The position numbers were made by a program, and so were the translations under genes. From NCBI GenBank assembly GCA_037074765.1, contig JBAMDO010000002.1, forward strand, positions 124,001 to 188,000: DNA of 64,000 nucleotides, given 5' to 3'. The DNA comes from Mansonella perstans (taxonomy: Eukaryota > Nematoda > Chromadorea > Rhabditida > Onchocercidae). This document shows positions 42,773-55,100 of this stretch, piece after piece. The notes below the pieces were generated by a model. The model was not told the DNA's origin and did not search any database. It saw only the letters and a program-made list of their open reading frames with translations. Positions within the stretch are counted from its first letter, which is position 1. Each line of letters begins with the position of its first letter.

Positions 42773-44944
42773 TTATTTCTTTTCTCTCATTAAATGGGCT
42801 TCTTTAGCTTTGAGCATCGAATCAGCTACTACTTTCTGCCGTCCAACAGCCATCTGAACCATATGTCGCATCGTAATTTCATCACCGCATATGCCTGATT
42901 GACTTATACGATGAATTCTAGCATTATTTCCAACTACTATCACCACTGTGTTAGGAGCTATCCGGAACAATTCAGACAATGGATCACAAAGAATTTTTAC
43001 CTGTAAAACGATTTGTTTTTAAGATCAATTCATCAAGTCCTATGGAATTTAAGACCCTCAGCTTACTTCATTTCTTAATATTTGAAACTATATGATCAAA
43101 TGATTGTTTCTGCTCTACATAAAGTTATAACAGAGCTCTCAAGGATATCGCTTCCCAAAGAGTAAAGAGTAAGACTTTAAAAATCAGATAAAAACCGATT
43201 AGAAATTCCAAATCTCGAAAACTAAAAGGAAAACTATTGATTTTAGGACAGAAGATCTTTTCATTTTCGACATTACTACGTCTTCCATTACAGCAAACTA
43301 AAAAGAATTTGTGCTGATTCCAAAGAGGTCTATAAATTTCCAATGGACTCCATTTAATTCACTTTTACTCCCTTGCAGCGAGCACTATCTATTACCAGGT
43401 GATAGTAATTTCAGCCATCTAAAACTTCTGGGTCTTATATAAGAAAATTTAAGTACTTACGCATACTTTGAAAACATTTAAAAAATTTTCAGAAAAAAAC
43501 GAGAAATTAAAGAATGCTTCCTATAACAGCATGCCTGCAAAATTATTTGATAGTAAAAAGGACCCAACACAATAAATTATCAAAAAAAATATTTCACACA
43601 ATGACAACAATGAATAAAAACACCTACATCTTCATTTGGTGGTTTATAAACAATAAATGTCGATGAAACCGGAATGTCTGCAACTTCAATGTGATGAAAC
43701 TCCTCACTCAGTCTAATTTTGCAGATATCGATGGGAATATCCTCTTCGTAATCAGTTGAAGCATTGGGAAGCCGCAAATCAACCAATGCTCCGGCTATAC
43801 ATGTACACAAGGCATCACATATGGCCCCATCAACATTTAAAATCTAGAATATAGCTCCTACAGTCACTTGGTGTACTGTAATGTAACGTTTGACGTCACG
43901 GTGATAGTATGGTGATAGTATGATAACATAATTTCGCTGTAATTTGTTTCACTTTATGCTATAAATTTCATAGTTTGTTTTTTACATATGAATGTTATGT
44001 TTACAACTTGAACGAGAGTTTATATCGCTTAATTGCTTGATGTTTTATGCCTAACTTTTGTTTTACTGCCATTCCAGTACAACAGGAGTATTTCATTAGT
44101 GTCTATGACAATACCACGGCCCTGCTACTGCTTTTTTCTCAATTGTTAATGAATGAAGATATAAAAAATCATAAAATTACCATAATATGCAAATTAAGAA
44201 CCCATGTTAGCCGTCCACCGGCTGTTTTCAGTGCATCTTTAGTACAAAAGGCATTTTGTGCCACAAGTTGATTGACCATAACCACTGCATCTTCAACCAA
44301 ATTCTACGAAAAACGCTCTCAATTATCAGTTGTACAAAACATTTAATAATATCGTTAACAAAGAAATTACTATAGCATTATTAAGTTATTGGAATTAATT
44401 CCGTGCTTTAATTGATTTTGAAAAGTAAAACAAAATCAAACCTACTTTTGGTATATTAGGAGCAGCCTGTATAATAGGTACAATAATGGATGCATCCGAA
44501 ACAGGTGCCAACAATGCCTCAATATTACATGTGACAGTTGCGCCACCTTGCCGAGCAAAACTGGAACCTGCCGAGCTTTCATTAACACCCATCTAAATAC
44601 TACAGGATAAATAAAAAGAGCTACTCAAATTCTAATTTTCTATATTCCGCCCGTTGCTCTCTGTCTATTTTGCACAATTAAATTTATGAAGAATCCTCAA
44701 GAGTAATTTCGGAGTTTATCAGGAGCAGTATCGAAGTATAACAGTTCTATGGCATAATATCTTTATTTTATGGAGTAATGAGGAACAATTAAAAATTAAC
44801 CCGTAACAATATTGATCGAAAGCAACCAATTGGTCGGCCATCTGGATAAATTGATTCCGACAGGAACTGATTATAAAAAGCTGTTGGATCGCATAATTTC
44901 AACAGATCAGCTGTCATTGCTAAAATTCCATCCATTATTTCCAT
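42773..44944 (-). CDS. exos-8: Exosome RNase PH-like ring subunit (EXOSC8 / Rrp43)
   Basis: Five exons (44,801-44,944; 44,446-44,592; 44,181-44,303; 43,628-43,843; 42,773-43,000) join in phase to about 285 residues; human EXOSC8 has 276. The product is a non-catalytic subunit of the six-member RNase PH-like ring of the RNA exosome, used in nuclear and cytoplasmic RNA 3' trimming and decay. The N-terminus FYNQFLSESIYPDGRPIGCF fits the family's [32 protein letters not shown] then LNVDGAICDALCTCIAGAL fits GKLVWVLYCDL ... DYDGNILDACTFALLAAL. IVYKPPNEDVVKILCDPL matches the late strand carrying the DP motif. EXOSC7 and EXOSC9 are related; the N-terminal match favours EXOSC8. The first exon was chosen because it supplies the conserved PDGR. 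Confidence 0.82.
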
Positions 44945-45192
44945 GACATTTCAAAAACAAAAATTTTTAGGACTAAATAAATGAATAGGAAGAGAAGAAA
45001 TAATCGCATGGATGAAATATTGCTCAAGCATATCCTTGACTAGATTTACAACTTCGCTAGACGAGATTTTATTTTCATTAACAGAACTTAGAAACATTAA
45101 GATAAATCATTAATATATGAACAATAAAAGATCATGTGATCTATCGACGGCTCTATAAACATTTTTCTTTTCAAATAAATCTGAATGAGATC

Positions 45193-45282
45193 TTATTCGC
45201 ATAAAATCTTAAACTAATAACATGAAATAATAATTTGGCATAGTCCAATCTCATTACACATGAAATAATAATTTGGCACAGT
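45193..45282. repeat. Two-copy direct repeat between EXOSC8 and BACURD
   Basis: The word ACATGAAATAATAATTTGGC followed by A(T/C)AGTCCA occurs at about 45,220 and 45,258. It lies in the 950-base spacer upstream of the EXOSC8 start and has no coding content. Confidence 0.8.
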
Positions 45283-45893
45283 CCATCATATCGCATTTCT
45301 TAATTCAATAACATATCACAGTTTTACGAAAAGTAGCACAATCACAGTATACAACTCATTTAATATGTTTAACATTAACTTCTAATATTATACAATCTGG
45401 TGCATATTACGTATTGGAAATATAAAATACATCTTTAACACATAGAAGTGTTATAAAATTTCAATCCTACACAATTTTTATCCAGAAAAGCTGAAACGGA
45501 AAACGCAAGCCATGGCAGTTTATCAGTTATAATGGAACAAGAAAAATTTTCATTCAGAAGAAAAAAATTTGTATGACTGTTTGAAGCGAATTACACAAAT
45601 TGATAGAAACCTATCCTCTTTCGTATTACACGAAAATGGACATAAAAAGAATTTTAAATCAAATGCATTCTCCTAATTCATGCAATGACAGCTAAATAAT
45701 ATTAACAAAGATAAAAACTTCCAAACAAACTATATGAGTAAAATCGGAAGTACACGAAATACTCATTCATTTCTCCCAATAACAAACTTTCGGAACTTTT
45801 TCAAGTGAAAGCACTTTATAAAAAGGTTTGCAACCTCTCGGGATTTTACAAAGTTATTCTGTTCTCGATATTTCAAAAGTGCAAGTATTGCAT

Positions 45894-48264
45894 TTAGGTT
45901 GCATCCTCACTAACGGGTGTTACAACAAGACTATTTGAGCGCCCATCACCCAATCTTGAAGCACGACGTCGATCATCCTGTACGCTAGTTCCTGGTACAT
46001 CACCACTGAACAAAGCAGGTGAAGTACACTGCGGCTAAAAAGAGATCTAGTATTATATTCAATAGTAATTCTTTTGTAAAAATACATAACTATAAATGAC
46101 AAATCTTCATCAAAATAAGCAGTTATTTTTGAAGAGGAATTCAAGTTTTTAAATTTTATTTTCTGGTCAACATTAAATATACCGAAACTGAAGCGCTGTG
46201 AGACGAATAGATGAATGGTGGGAGCTGCAACTGGGACGTAGAAAGGCCACGTGGTGGTGAACAGCTCCCACCTTCACCACCGCATCGGATACAGATGTGT
46301 CGTTCTTCAAAAAGCAAAACGTTCATTGCTTCTTCATAGATTCGAGCTTCTGGGAATTCAACTTTTGTATGCTTTTTATCAGTCGCATAAACTATCGATG
46401 TACAACAAATCTGCAATTTATTTAGTGGTAAACGACTGAACGAAAAAGCACCGCATTCCGGAAAGTGCTGATCAAATCATTCGCTTTCAAGAAAATAATA
46501 TGTCACATCGCACAAATTATTTCAGAACTATTTTTAGAACTTCAAGAATAACTGCCAAAAAACTCAGTTAAGTAGTAAAACATACTGAGCAGCAATATTA
46601 TTAAGAAAAAGTTAATTCTAAAAACTTGAATTTGAAAAACCGATCTGGAAGGAAAAAACTAATCCTAATCTGACAAAAAAGAAAAACCCGTTATGCTTAC
46701 TTCAGCCTTTTTTCTGCCTTGTCCAAAAAATGTCCACTGGCACACTTCTGCATTCTCCGCACCCATATCTGCAAAACAAACGATCAAATTTTTATAGAAA
46801 AGCTGTCGGTAATTCAATTTAACAATCAAATATATGAAAGGGTAGTTACCTTTTAGAAAAAGAACGCGATCGTTAAACCGCGTAACAAGTCGATCAAATA
46901 GTTCTAAATTCTTCATTAAATTGTCATCCGATTGAGAAGTATACGAATACTTGTTGTTATGCCGATTAATCAGAAGTTTTATAACAGGCTACAAGCAAAA
47001 AATTATATACGTGTGGAGTATATATATTATATACTGAATACGAAATAATCCTAAAGGCTTTCTGTTGGTCAGTCCCTCCCTAAAATGCAATTCAACGAAG
47101 TGAATGGATTTCCCATCCAATCTCTAACGTTGGGTAATATTTTTAAAAAATGTTGGTACATAAAGAGCATGACCGATCGAAAATTTTACTAAAATATGTT
47201 TATTAGTATACTGCACGTGTGTTTTATCATGAAGCAGGACAAAGTACTTCTTGAAACCATCACAGATACTCAAATACTTTCTCTTAGCTAACCAGATAAC
47301 ATGCAGTAGTTTTTCGACTTTACTTTAGATTTTAAAACATTTTATAGTGGTTTATAAGTCATTTAACTGCTGCCTAAATCATTATTAAGTATTCAAATAA
47401 AGATCTAAACAAATAATTCACTATCAAACTTTATTTTTATAGAAGAGATAAAATGACTACACAATTACTTTGCTCATCTATAAAAGCAGTGGGAATATAA
47501 CCTTTGTAGTACTAGTCACAATACGATCACAATCTTTTTTGGTATTAACAAGTGGAACTTTACAGATACCGGCAGGCTCGATGTCTTCTTTTGCTATCAC
47601 CTTCAACCAATTTTGGCAAAGTTGCACTAATTCCTGTAAATAACTACAGCAAATCTTCCTCAGCAATGAACTAAGAACAAGTGATAAAAGCTCAATCATA
47701 CCTGAAGAAGATAATACTTCGCTTCGGCCAATATTTCAGCTGTTTCAACGCGACATTCCGGTAATGGAACATAACCATCTCTTAAAAAATTTAAAATCGT
47801 GCCGAAATGTTTTCCATTGCGATCAATTAGTACCCAACCATCACTATCAGTTAGGACCTGAAATATCATGACATCACTCAAATCATTAGTTCAGATTTAT
47901 CCGTTAAATACATTATTTCTCCTGCTAGCAATAAAATGACAAAACAGTGAGAAGTACTTCATTAAACAAAGTTTATGTATATAACAAAAGAAATTTAGCA
48001 GATGAAATGTAACTCTGAGAAATTTTGAAAAGAATTAAAAGTTGCTAATAATCAAATATTATATCTGTATTATTAAATACAAAAAGAAACCTCCATCCGA
48101 CCAGAAAACATAGCACGCAGCATCGAGTCGTGCTTGGTTAAAGTGGCTATTGTTGTCTGATACAATGCACCGCCGACATTCAATTTGATATATTGAGATG
48201 GTGATCCGACCAATGCCAATAGTCGTCCATCAACTCCATCCAGATCCGGTGCTTCGTTACTCAT
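45894..48264 (-). CDS. BACURD-type BTB/KCTD adaptor for CUL3 (KCTD10/KCTD13/TNFAIP1 family)
   Basis: Seven exons (48,091-48,264; 47,702-47,857; 47,502-47,633; 46,850-46,988; 46,701-46,768; 46,183-46,410; 45,894-46,034) encode about 345 residues. Family members form oligomers, bind CUL3 through the BTB domain and promote ubiquitination of RhoA. The BTB/T1 domain is at residues about 25-120 ([58 protein letters not shown]). The conserved C-terminal region reads [51 protein letters not shown] and [20 protein letters not shown]. The last about 85 residues (Cys/Gly-rich then Ser/Arg-rich) differ from vertebrate members. An acceptor-like GATTTAG lies 22 bases upstream of the ATG. The three vertebrate paralogues cannot be separated. 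Confidence 0.93.
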
Positions 48265-49196
48265 TCAGTCAGCTCTCGTAATTCTCTAAATCAAATACAT
48301 TCAAGATAATAAACACAAATATTCAGAACGACAAATCCTTGCTACAAACTATTCGTAAGCTGTGAAATTTCAAAGTTTTCGACAGTATAGCTATTAAAAC
48401 CAAAAAGCAAAAATAAATCTCCAATTAATTCACTACCACAAACAGGGAAAAAATACTCATATAACATTTCGCAGAAATCCCTACCAGAAACACGATTATC
48501 CCCGAGATTTCATTCGGATGTATTTAACTCCATAGAACCGAACTCTAACGTGGTCTTATTATGACAATTCTTTGTCTCCGCGAGTCATAGTTCTGTATCT
48601 AAGAACTTCCATACGTGCTTTTTGCTCAATACATTACTGTTCAAAAATAATTATTGCTAACTGCCGTAAGTCAAATCTTTGGAAAATCTGGACAAATATG
48701 TTAAAGATGAACGATACATTTTACCATACATACGTATCACTTTCAACTTGCAGATTCTACGCATTCTTTTCAACTTTACGTTATCTGTTTTATAATGTTA
48801 ATAACACTTAAATATCTTTTACAGTATTCAATCAAGCGGAATTATTTCATTTGCAATTCTTCTGCACTATAGCTACCTGTTTGAATTTTTTTATCAAATC
48901 AAGGGAAAATAAACTCCTTAACCAATAGAAAAATTAGCACAATTTTCGATTTCCATGGAAAAAAAATTAAAACTTTAAATTACTGGATAAACAGATGTTT
49001 CAGATTTCTTTATTAAAAGCTGACAATTATTTACAAATGATAAACAACAACAACAACAACAAAAACTATTCATTGATCAACACACATTAGCTTGCTGGTC
49101 AATTTAACCAAACAATTTAATAATTAGCATTTTTTCAACATTTAGGCACATATATTCCGCGATCGATTTATATTTCACATATCACAGGGAGCAATT
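48265..49196. other. Spacer between BACURD and unc-80 genes
   Basis: This 0.93-kb gap lies between two genes on the same strand. It contains a CAA repeat at about 49,045-49,061. No coding frame was supported. It is longer than a typical C. elegans operon spacer. Confidence 0.5.
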
Positions 49197-52100
49197 TCAT
49201 ACGTAATGATGCCGAGCCGTAATACGGTCCACGAAATCTTCATCACCACTTGAATCTGCTGGGATTGTAAATGATACCACTGAAAAGGCAGCCATATGTT
49301 AGAAATGTTGAACTTTTCAAATTTAACATTCATCAGTAGAAGCTGGCAATCACTTATTCAATATTAAAATTCTTTTTTAGCTTAAAAGTAGTACGATTGA
49401 TTCTTTGACATTAAAAATTTCCACTTGTATTTTGGTGATACTACATTGACACATTGACTGAGTATCCTCTCTCTCTCCCTCTCTCTTTCTGTTTATAATG
49501 TAAATAATGCAAGAATAATGATCACCTTTTGGTTTTTCTAACTCTGAAGGAATACCAAGTGTATTATCCAAATTCAATGGAACCGCAAAGGTTTCCTGTT
49601 TTAATTGCCTGCAAAGTTTAAAGAGGATTTTAACAAAAATAATTCATTGCTACAAGCAACCATCTGCCTAATATTTGCTGGATAAGCACAGTTTCTTGAG
49701 AAAAAAAAATTCGAAATTAACGCTTCAAACATTAACACAAATCTTTTTGAATTTGAAATTTTCCGAAATGATTTCTTCCTTTTTTTCTATATTTTGCTCT
49801 GAGAAGTGAAATATTTGTTAATACATAAATATTTAACAACATTAACTCATAATTTAATCAGTGGAACGAATTAAAAACCAAGCTAGCCAGCCTAATTGTA
49901 ACTTAAGCCTAGTCGAGGAACATTTCCAAATATCTTTATGATTCAGTTTACCTTTTCTCATTATTTGGTGATTTGTGATACTTCGGAAACATCGATAAAT
50001 CATGCAATTCAACAACTGTGCGTTTTTCATAACCTGAAAAGCAAATGACCAAATTTTGAAATTACTGAAAAATATTTTTTCTTTTTAAAAGAACAAACAA
50101 AGAAATAAACAAAATCAAAACTAAGTTTTAAACTAATAAGCCAAAACTAATAAAAAAAATAATTTTATAAGCCAAAAATAAAAATGAAAAATTATGACAA
50201 GAGAATAGAGAAAGAATCAATTAATGTATTACATCTTTATCACCCATATATCTCTTGTCAACAAATATATCATGCCCTTATTATCCATATCATCCTATCA
50301 TTTATCTTATTTAAAAAAAAAATATCTATAATGAATTTTAAACTAGAGTTAACAGCAAGAGATGAGATAAATTGATGATAAAAAAAGAAATTAAATTTTA
50401 ATCAGAATTTATTTATTTTTATCACTTTTCATTTTGCCATTATTCAATTTCCAACTACATTTACTTTAACAAACTTATGCTTGTCAGCGACAACATTCAT
50501 CCCTACTTTTATTTCATCTTCCATGCAATTAATGAATTTCAATCTAACGAACCAGTTCCATGACTTTTCGCTCCATTTGTACGCAATTTCATCGCATTTA
50601 AATTCTCGTCTTTGGTACTTTCAACGTTTACTCTTGCAGTTGTGTGTGTTGTTGCTTCGGGGACTTCTTTACCTTCAATTAATCCATTAAATCCTGAATA
50701 ATTCATTGTGAACTTTGCTATAGCAGCGACAACACGATTTAAAAGAAAAAAATAATAATAACTTAAAAAATTTGGATAAAATCCGATTTTTTTATAAATT
50801 TCAAAAATTGCATAAAAACCTTTGTGATATACTGAAGAAGCTATTCGATTTAATTTTGTAATTGTTGTTGTTGATAAGCGTCGTGATAATTCATTAGTAC
50901 TCAATCGTGTATTTGAAAGACGATATCCAACAGTACTTTGTGAGCTACCCGAATCACTATGTAGCTCTGTGATCGTTGGTGTATGTGATCGAGCAATTTC
51001 TAAATCGAAATTTAAAATGAAATTAACAAATGAATACATAATATCAACCGGAATTTGGAATTTTCAAAAAAAAAAATCAAATGTTGAATTAAGTACTAGA
51101 AAAAATTTTTGATATTTATGAAAATTAATAATAAAATCTGAATAATATGTATGTATGAGAAAGAGTGAGAGTATACCAAAAGCTCTCATTGAAAAGTCAT
51201 CCTTCATCATCTGTAATTCTTGTGATAATTCCGCTAATGCAGAACCATATCCATAAATTTTATTCCTAGATGCACCACCTAACAGTTGTAAGCGTTCTTT
51301 AAACTCCGCTTGCCATGTTGCTTCTTGTTCATTTGAAACTTTTTGCGCTAACTATAATTTATGCATGTAACAAAAATAATTAAATTTAGGAAGCAATAGA
51401 ACAAAAGATGAAAGGCTACCCGTAACATTCATTGATATATTTGAAATGTGAATTTTTTAAATTAATTTTAAAATTAAAGTTTCTGGAAAATATGTTGTAA
51501 ATTGGTAACAAAAAAAAATTAGAATGGAAATAATATTTTAGATGTTAAAGTATATTGCATGGATTGTAAACTAAAATATATTTTTGTTCATTACTGATAT
51601 ATTTGAAATGTGAATTTAAATTAATTTGAAAAATACACAATTGAGAAGATGTATTTTTCAATTCAAGTAATTAATAAGTTTAAATTAACTTCGTAGGCTT
51701 AAGTTTAACTAGTATTAATTGTTTCAGTGAAAAAAAAAGAAAATGAAAGACTATCCAAAAAGTTGACAAAAAAAGTTGCTCAAATTTACCCTAAGGATTT
51801 AAATATCGCACAATTGTGACAAACAATTGATTAGTTGAATGAGACAAATTAAAATTGACATACTTTGGTTTGCAGCAATGGTAGAATGATTAGTGAAATC
51901 GGCAAATTGATATCAACCATAAAATCAATAAATGAATATAATGCTATACCACCAATTTTTTTACCAAGCAAATCACGGACCAATTTAAAAACTCTTGGCC
52001 ATAGTAATGTCATCTGCTTCTCGAATGCTAATATCATCACTTTGAGAGCTAAAGGAAAAAAAATTTAACTTAAAAAATTTAGAAAAAAGAAAATGAAGTA

Positions 52101-55100
52101 CTACCCAAAAAGTTGGCAAAACCCTAAAAATAAAAGAAGGAAAAAAAGCAAATAAAACAAATTTTATTTTAATTATAACAAAAATTAATACTCAAAAATG
52201 TAGCTTGACAGACTGTTTCACGAACGATTCGATGTGTTGTTACAGTCGCAGAATGTCCACGTTCCGTGACAGATACGGAACCTTTGCGTCCGGCAGTATC
52301 CACATTTATTGATCCTGCAAGGAGAAACAAGAAAAAAGCATTTTGTATACTTCTTTATTGTTGAACTCGAAAAATTTTAAAAATTTTGAATAAGCGAAAT
52401 ATTAAAATTTCATTTAGAAAAACATTTATAAAAAATTTCAGTTTATTTTCAAAAAAAAAATAAAAAATAAAAATCAATAATCATTCGTGTGCATGGCAAT
52501 GATCACAATGTCTGTCACTGTCACCTAAATTGTATCAGTTACTACCAGTGGATATTGTTGTTAAACTTTAACATACTCAACAGCTACATTGATCATTCTA
52601 CATTGATCATCATTCTGTAAGTTATTTGCTAAATTGCTGAAAAAATTTTACCATAAGTATTGGATCCACGCATTAATGTAGATAAATTTGAGCTCGTTAA
52701 TGCTCCAACACTTTGTCGTGATAATGGAGGATTGATGGCATTTTGCAACAAATTCAAGCAAAAAACTAAATCTTTCGTTTGAAACTGTGGTTCAGCTGTA
52801 ATGATCAATAAAACTTAATCGATCAGAATTATTTGCAAACCTAAAATAATGGATTTTTTATCCATTCCAAAATCACTCATTCGTTATAGACTGATAAGTT
52901 TTGTTGTCGTAAAATTTAAGCATATAAATATGTGACAATATGATTATTATGTAGTATGTTATATAAAATTTCTTACTTTTAAAATTTCGATTAAAAATTA
53001 ATCAAAAAGTCAATAATGATTTAAGGAAAGAATTTTAATACAAAAATTTATAAAAATTTTAAGTGCAGTTCATCCATTACGGATGAATTATGGTAGCATT
53101 TTGCTGATATTGTTCAGTGCAACGAATGACACAGATTTGTTTGAAATATAAAAGTTTTTTTTCGCTAAAATCAAAAAAGTATTTGATTTCAATTTAAAAA
53201 TGAACAGTAATGAAATGAACTAAAATAAAAATGAAACCATTTTTAATAGTTGCAGCTTGAAGAAATAATGGAATTAAAATATGGCATAGTATAACTTCCA
53301 GTCGTTCAGCTGTAGGCCCAATACCTTCACTGCTACATAAATATTCCAGTGAAAATACTGCCTAAATAAATTATAAATTGAAAACAAAAAATTTAAAAAC
53401 TGAAATTAGCAAATCATGAAGTTCTTTTTTTTAAAAAAAATTGTGAAATATGTAAATTTATACCTGGCCAAGTGCTTGCATTAAAAAAGAAACAAGTTTA
53501 AGGACTGCATTGCAAAATGGTTGTGGTGGACAGGAACTATGTAATACGGTAGAAAAAGCCGTATTAATTTGATTGGAAAAATCATCACTTAATGGATCAC
53601 CGATCATTATTCGTAAACACATCAATGTTACAGACTAAAAAAAATAAGCAATAACAAAAAGTGATAAAAAATAAAATTAACACTTAAGCCATCTTTATTT
53701 ATTCAATTATTTTACCTTTTTTATCAAAAAAAATTTTAAATAAGATTTTAATTAAGACAATTAAATAATCAAATATACTTTTAAGGGATGTGACTGAGCA
53801 ATATAAGGATAGGTCACAAGCGTTTGATGTAAACCGTTGAGCCAATTTGTTAATGCTGTCCAATTTGTTCGTCGTCGAAAAACAATTTTTTTGCCGATCT
53901 TTTGAATTGTTTTATCCAAGCGTCGTAAAACGAAATTTAGTGTTGGTCGATTACTTTCCACCGACCAATCAGTTACGAATAGGATCACAGAGAAGTATCT
54001 GTTAAATTTGGAAAAAAAGTCCACTTAAATTTGGGGAAAAAAAAAGTCCATTTCAAAAATACACAAATAAATTTAAAAAAAAGAAATTGAAATATATTTA
54101 CAAGCATAGAGTGAAAGAAGAATTAATAATTACTTCTGCAGTCCAAGGCAAGCTATTGTGCCTAAATCATATGGTGCAACTTTCAATAATGCAAGAGCGA
54201 TTTCACTTAATTTCTGAAATTTGAACGAGAAAGAAAAAACAGTGAAGGTAATCTTTACTAAAATTTTAAGTTTTTCAATTTTAATTCTATTCAAAATTTA
54301 GAATGATTACATAAATGTGAATACAATTTAAATTTAAATGAAACCTTTACAATTTATCTTTTATCTTTTATGATTTTCTTTGCAAATTTAATTTTCTCCT
54401 TTATGATTTCTTACAAAGAAAAAAATTGCAATTATGTTTCAGGAAAGATTATGAAATGAATAATGTGCACGGTAAATTGATTTGAAGAAAACCTTGGCAT
54501 TTTCCATAATGATTGCTGAAATGTTTTTTCTCTTTCAATTTAAAATAACGCTACTCACTACGTAACATTTATGATCGAATAATTCCGGAATTTTGACATG
54601 TTCAATATTTGAGGCCAATTTCGTAAGTTCCCTCAATCGTGGTTTAGCTTTCTCAATAAATGTAGCAGCTAATACAAGAAAAGCATCACGTGGACGACGG
54701 AATATTTCACGCTGTCCTTCTGTATTATCCATACTATCTGAACTAACGACATTCTTCTTTTCTTTTACATTTCTGCAACATTAATTGTTCCACTGGTTTT
54801 TTTAAATTAATTGAAACAAATTAGTTAAAAAGACATAAATTAAAATTTCTGTGTTAACATTAAAGAGAAATAAATTAAGATTTTGTATTTTTAAGAATTA
54901 TAAATTTAAAAATTTTATATCTGAAATATTTTTTACTAAAATATTGCCGGAAAGCTTTTTTAGGCTAATATTTGATCAAAAAGTTTAGAAATCAAAACGG
55001 GACTTGTCGTTCATCAACGTTTTATACTTTGTAGATTCTTAATCAAATATGGAATTAATTCAACTTTTAATGGAAATGCCGGTGAAAATGATAGTTATTT

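Noticed and set aside
44047..44271. Plus-strand frame across the EXOSC8 locus
   Set aside because: It overlaps an intron and an exon of the minus-strand gene and has no family resemblance.
52089..52130. 19-base microexon of unc-80
   Set aside because: Including it leads to an in-frame stop in the next exon; direct joining of 52,192 to 52,048 keeps the frame.
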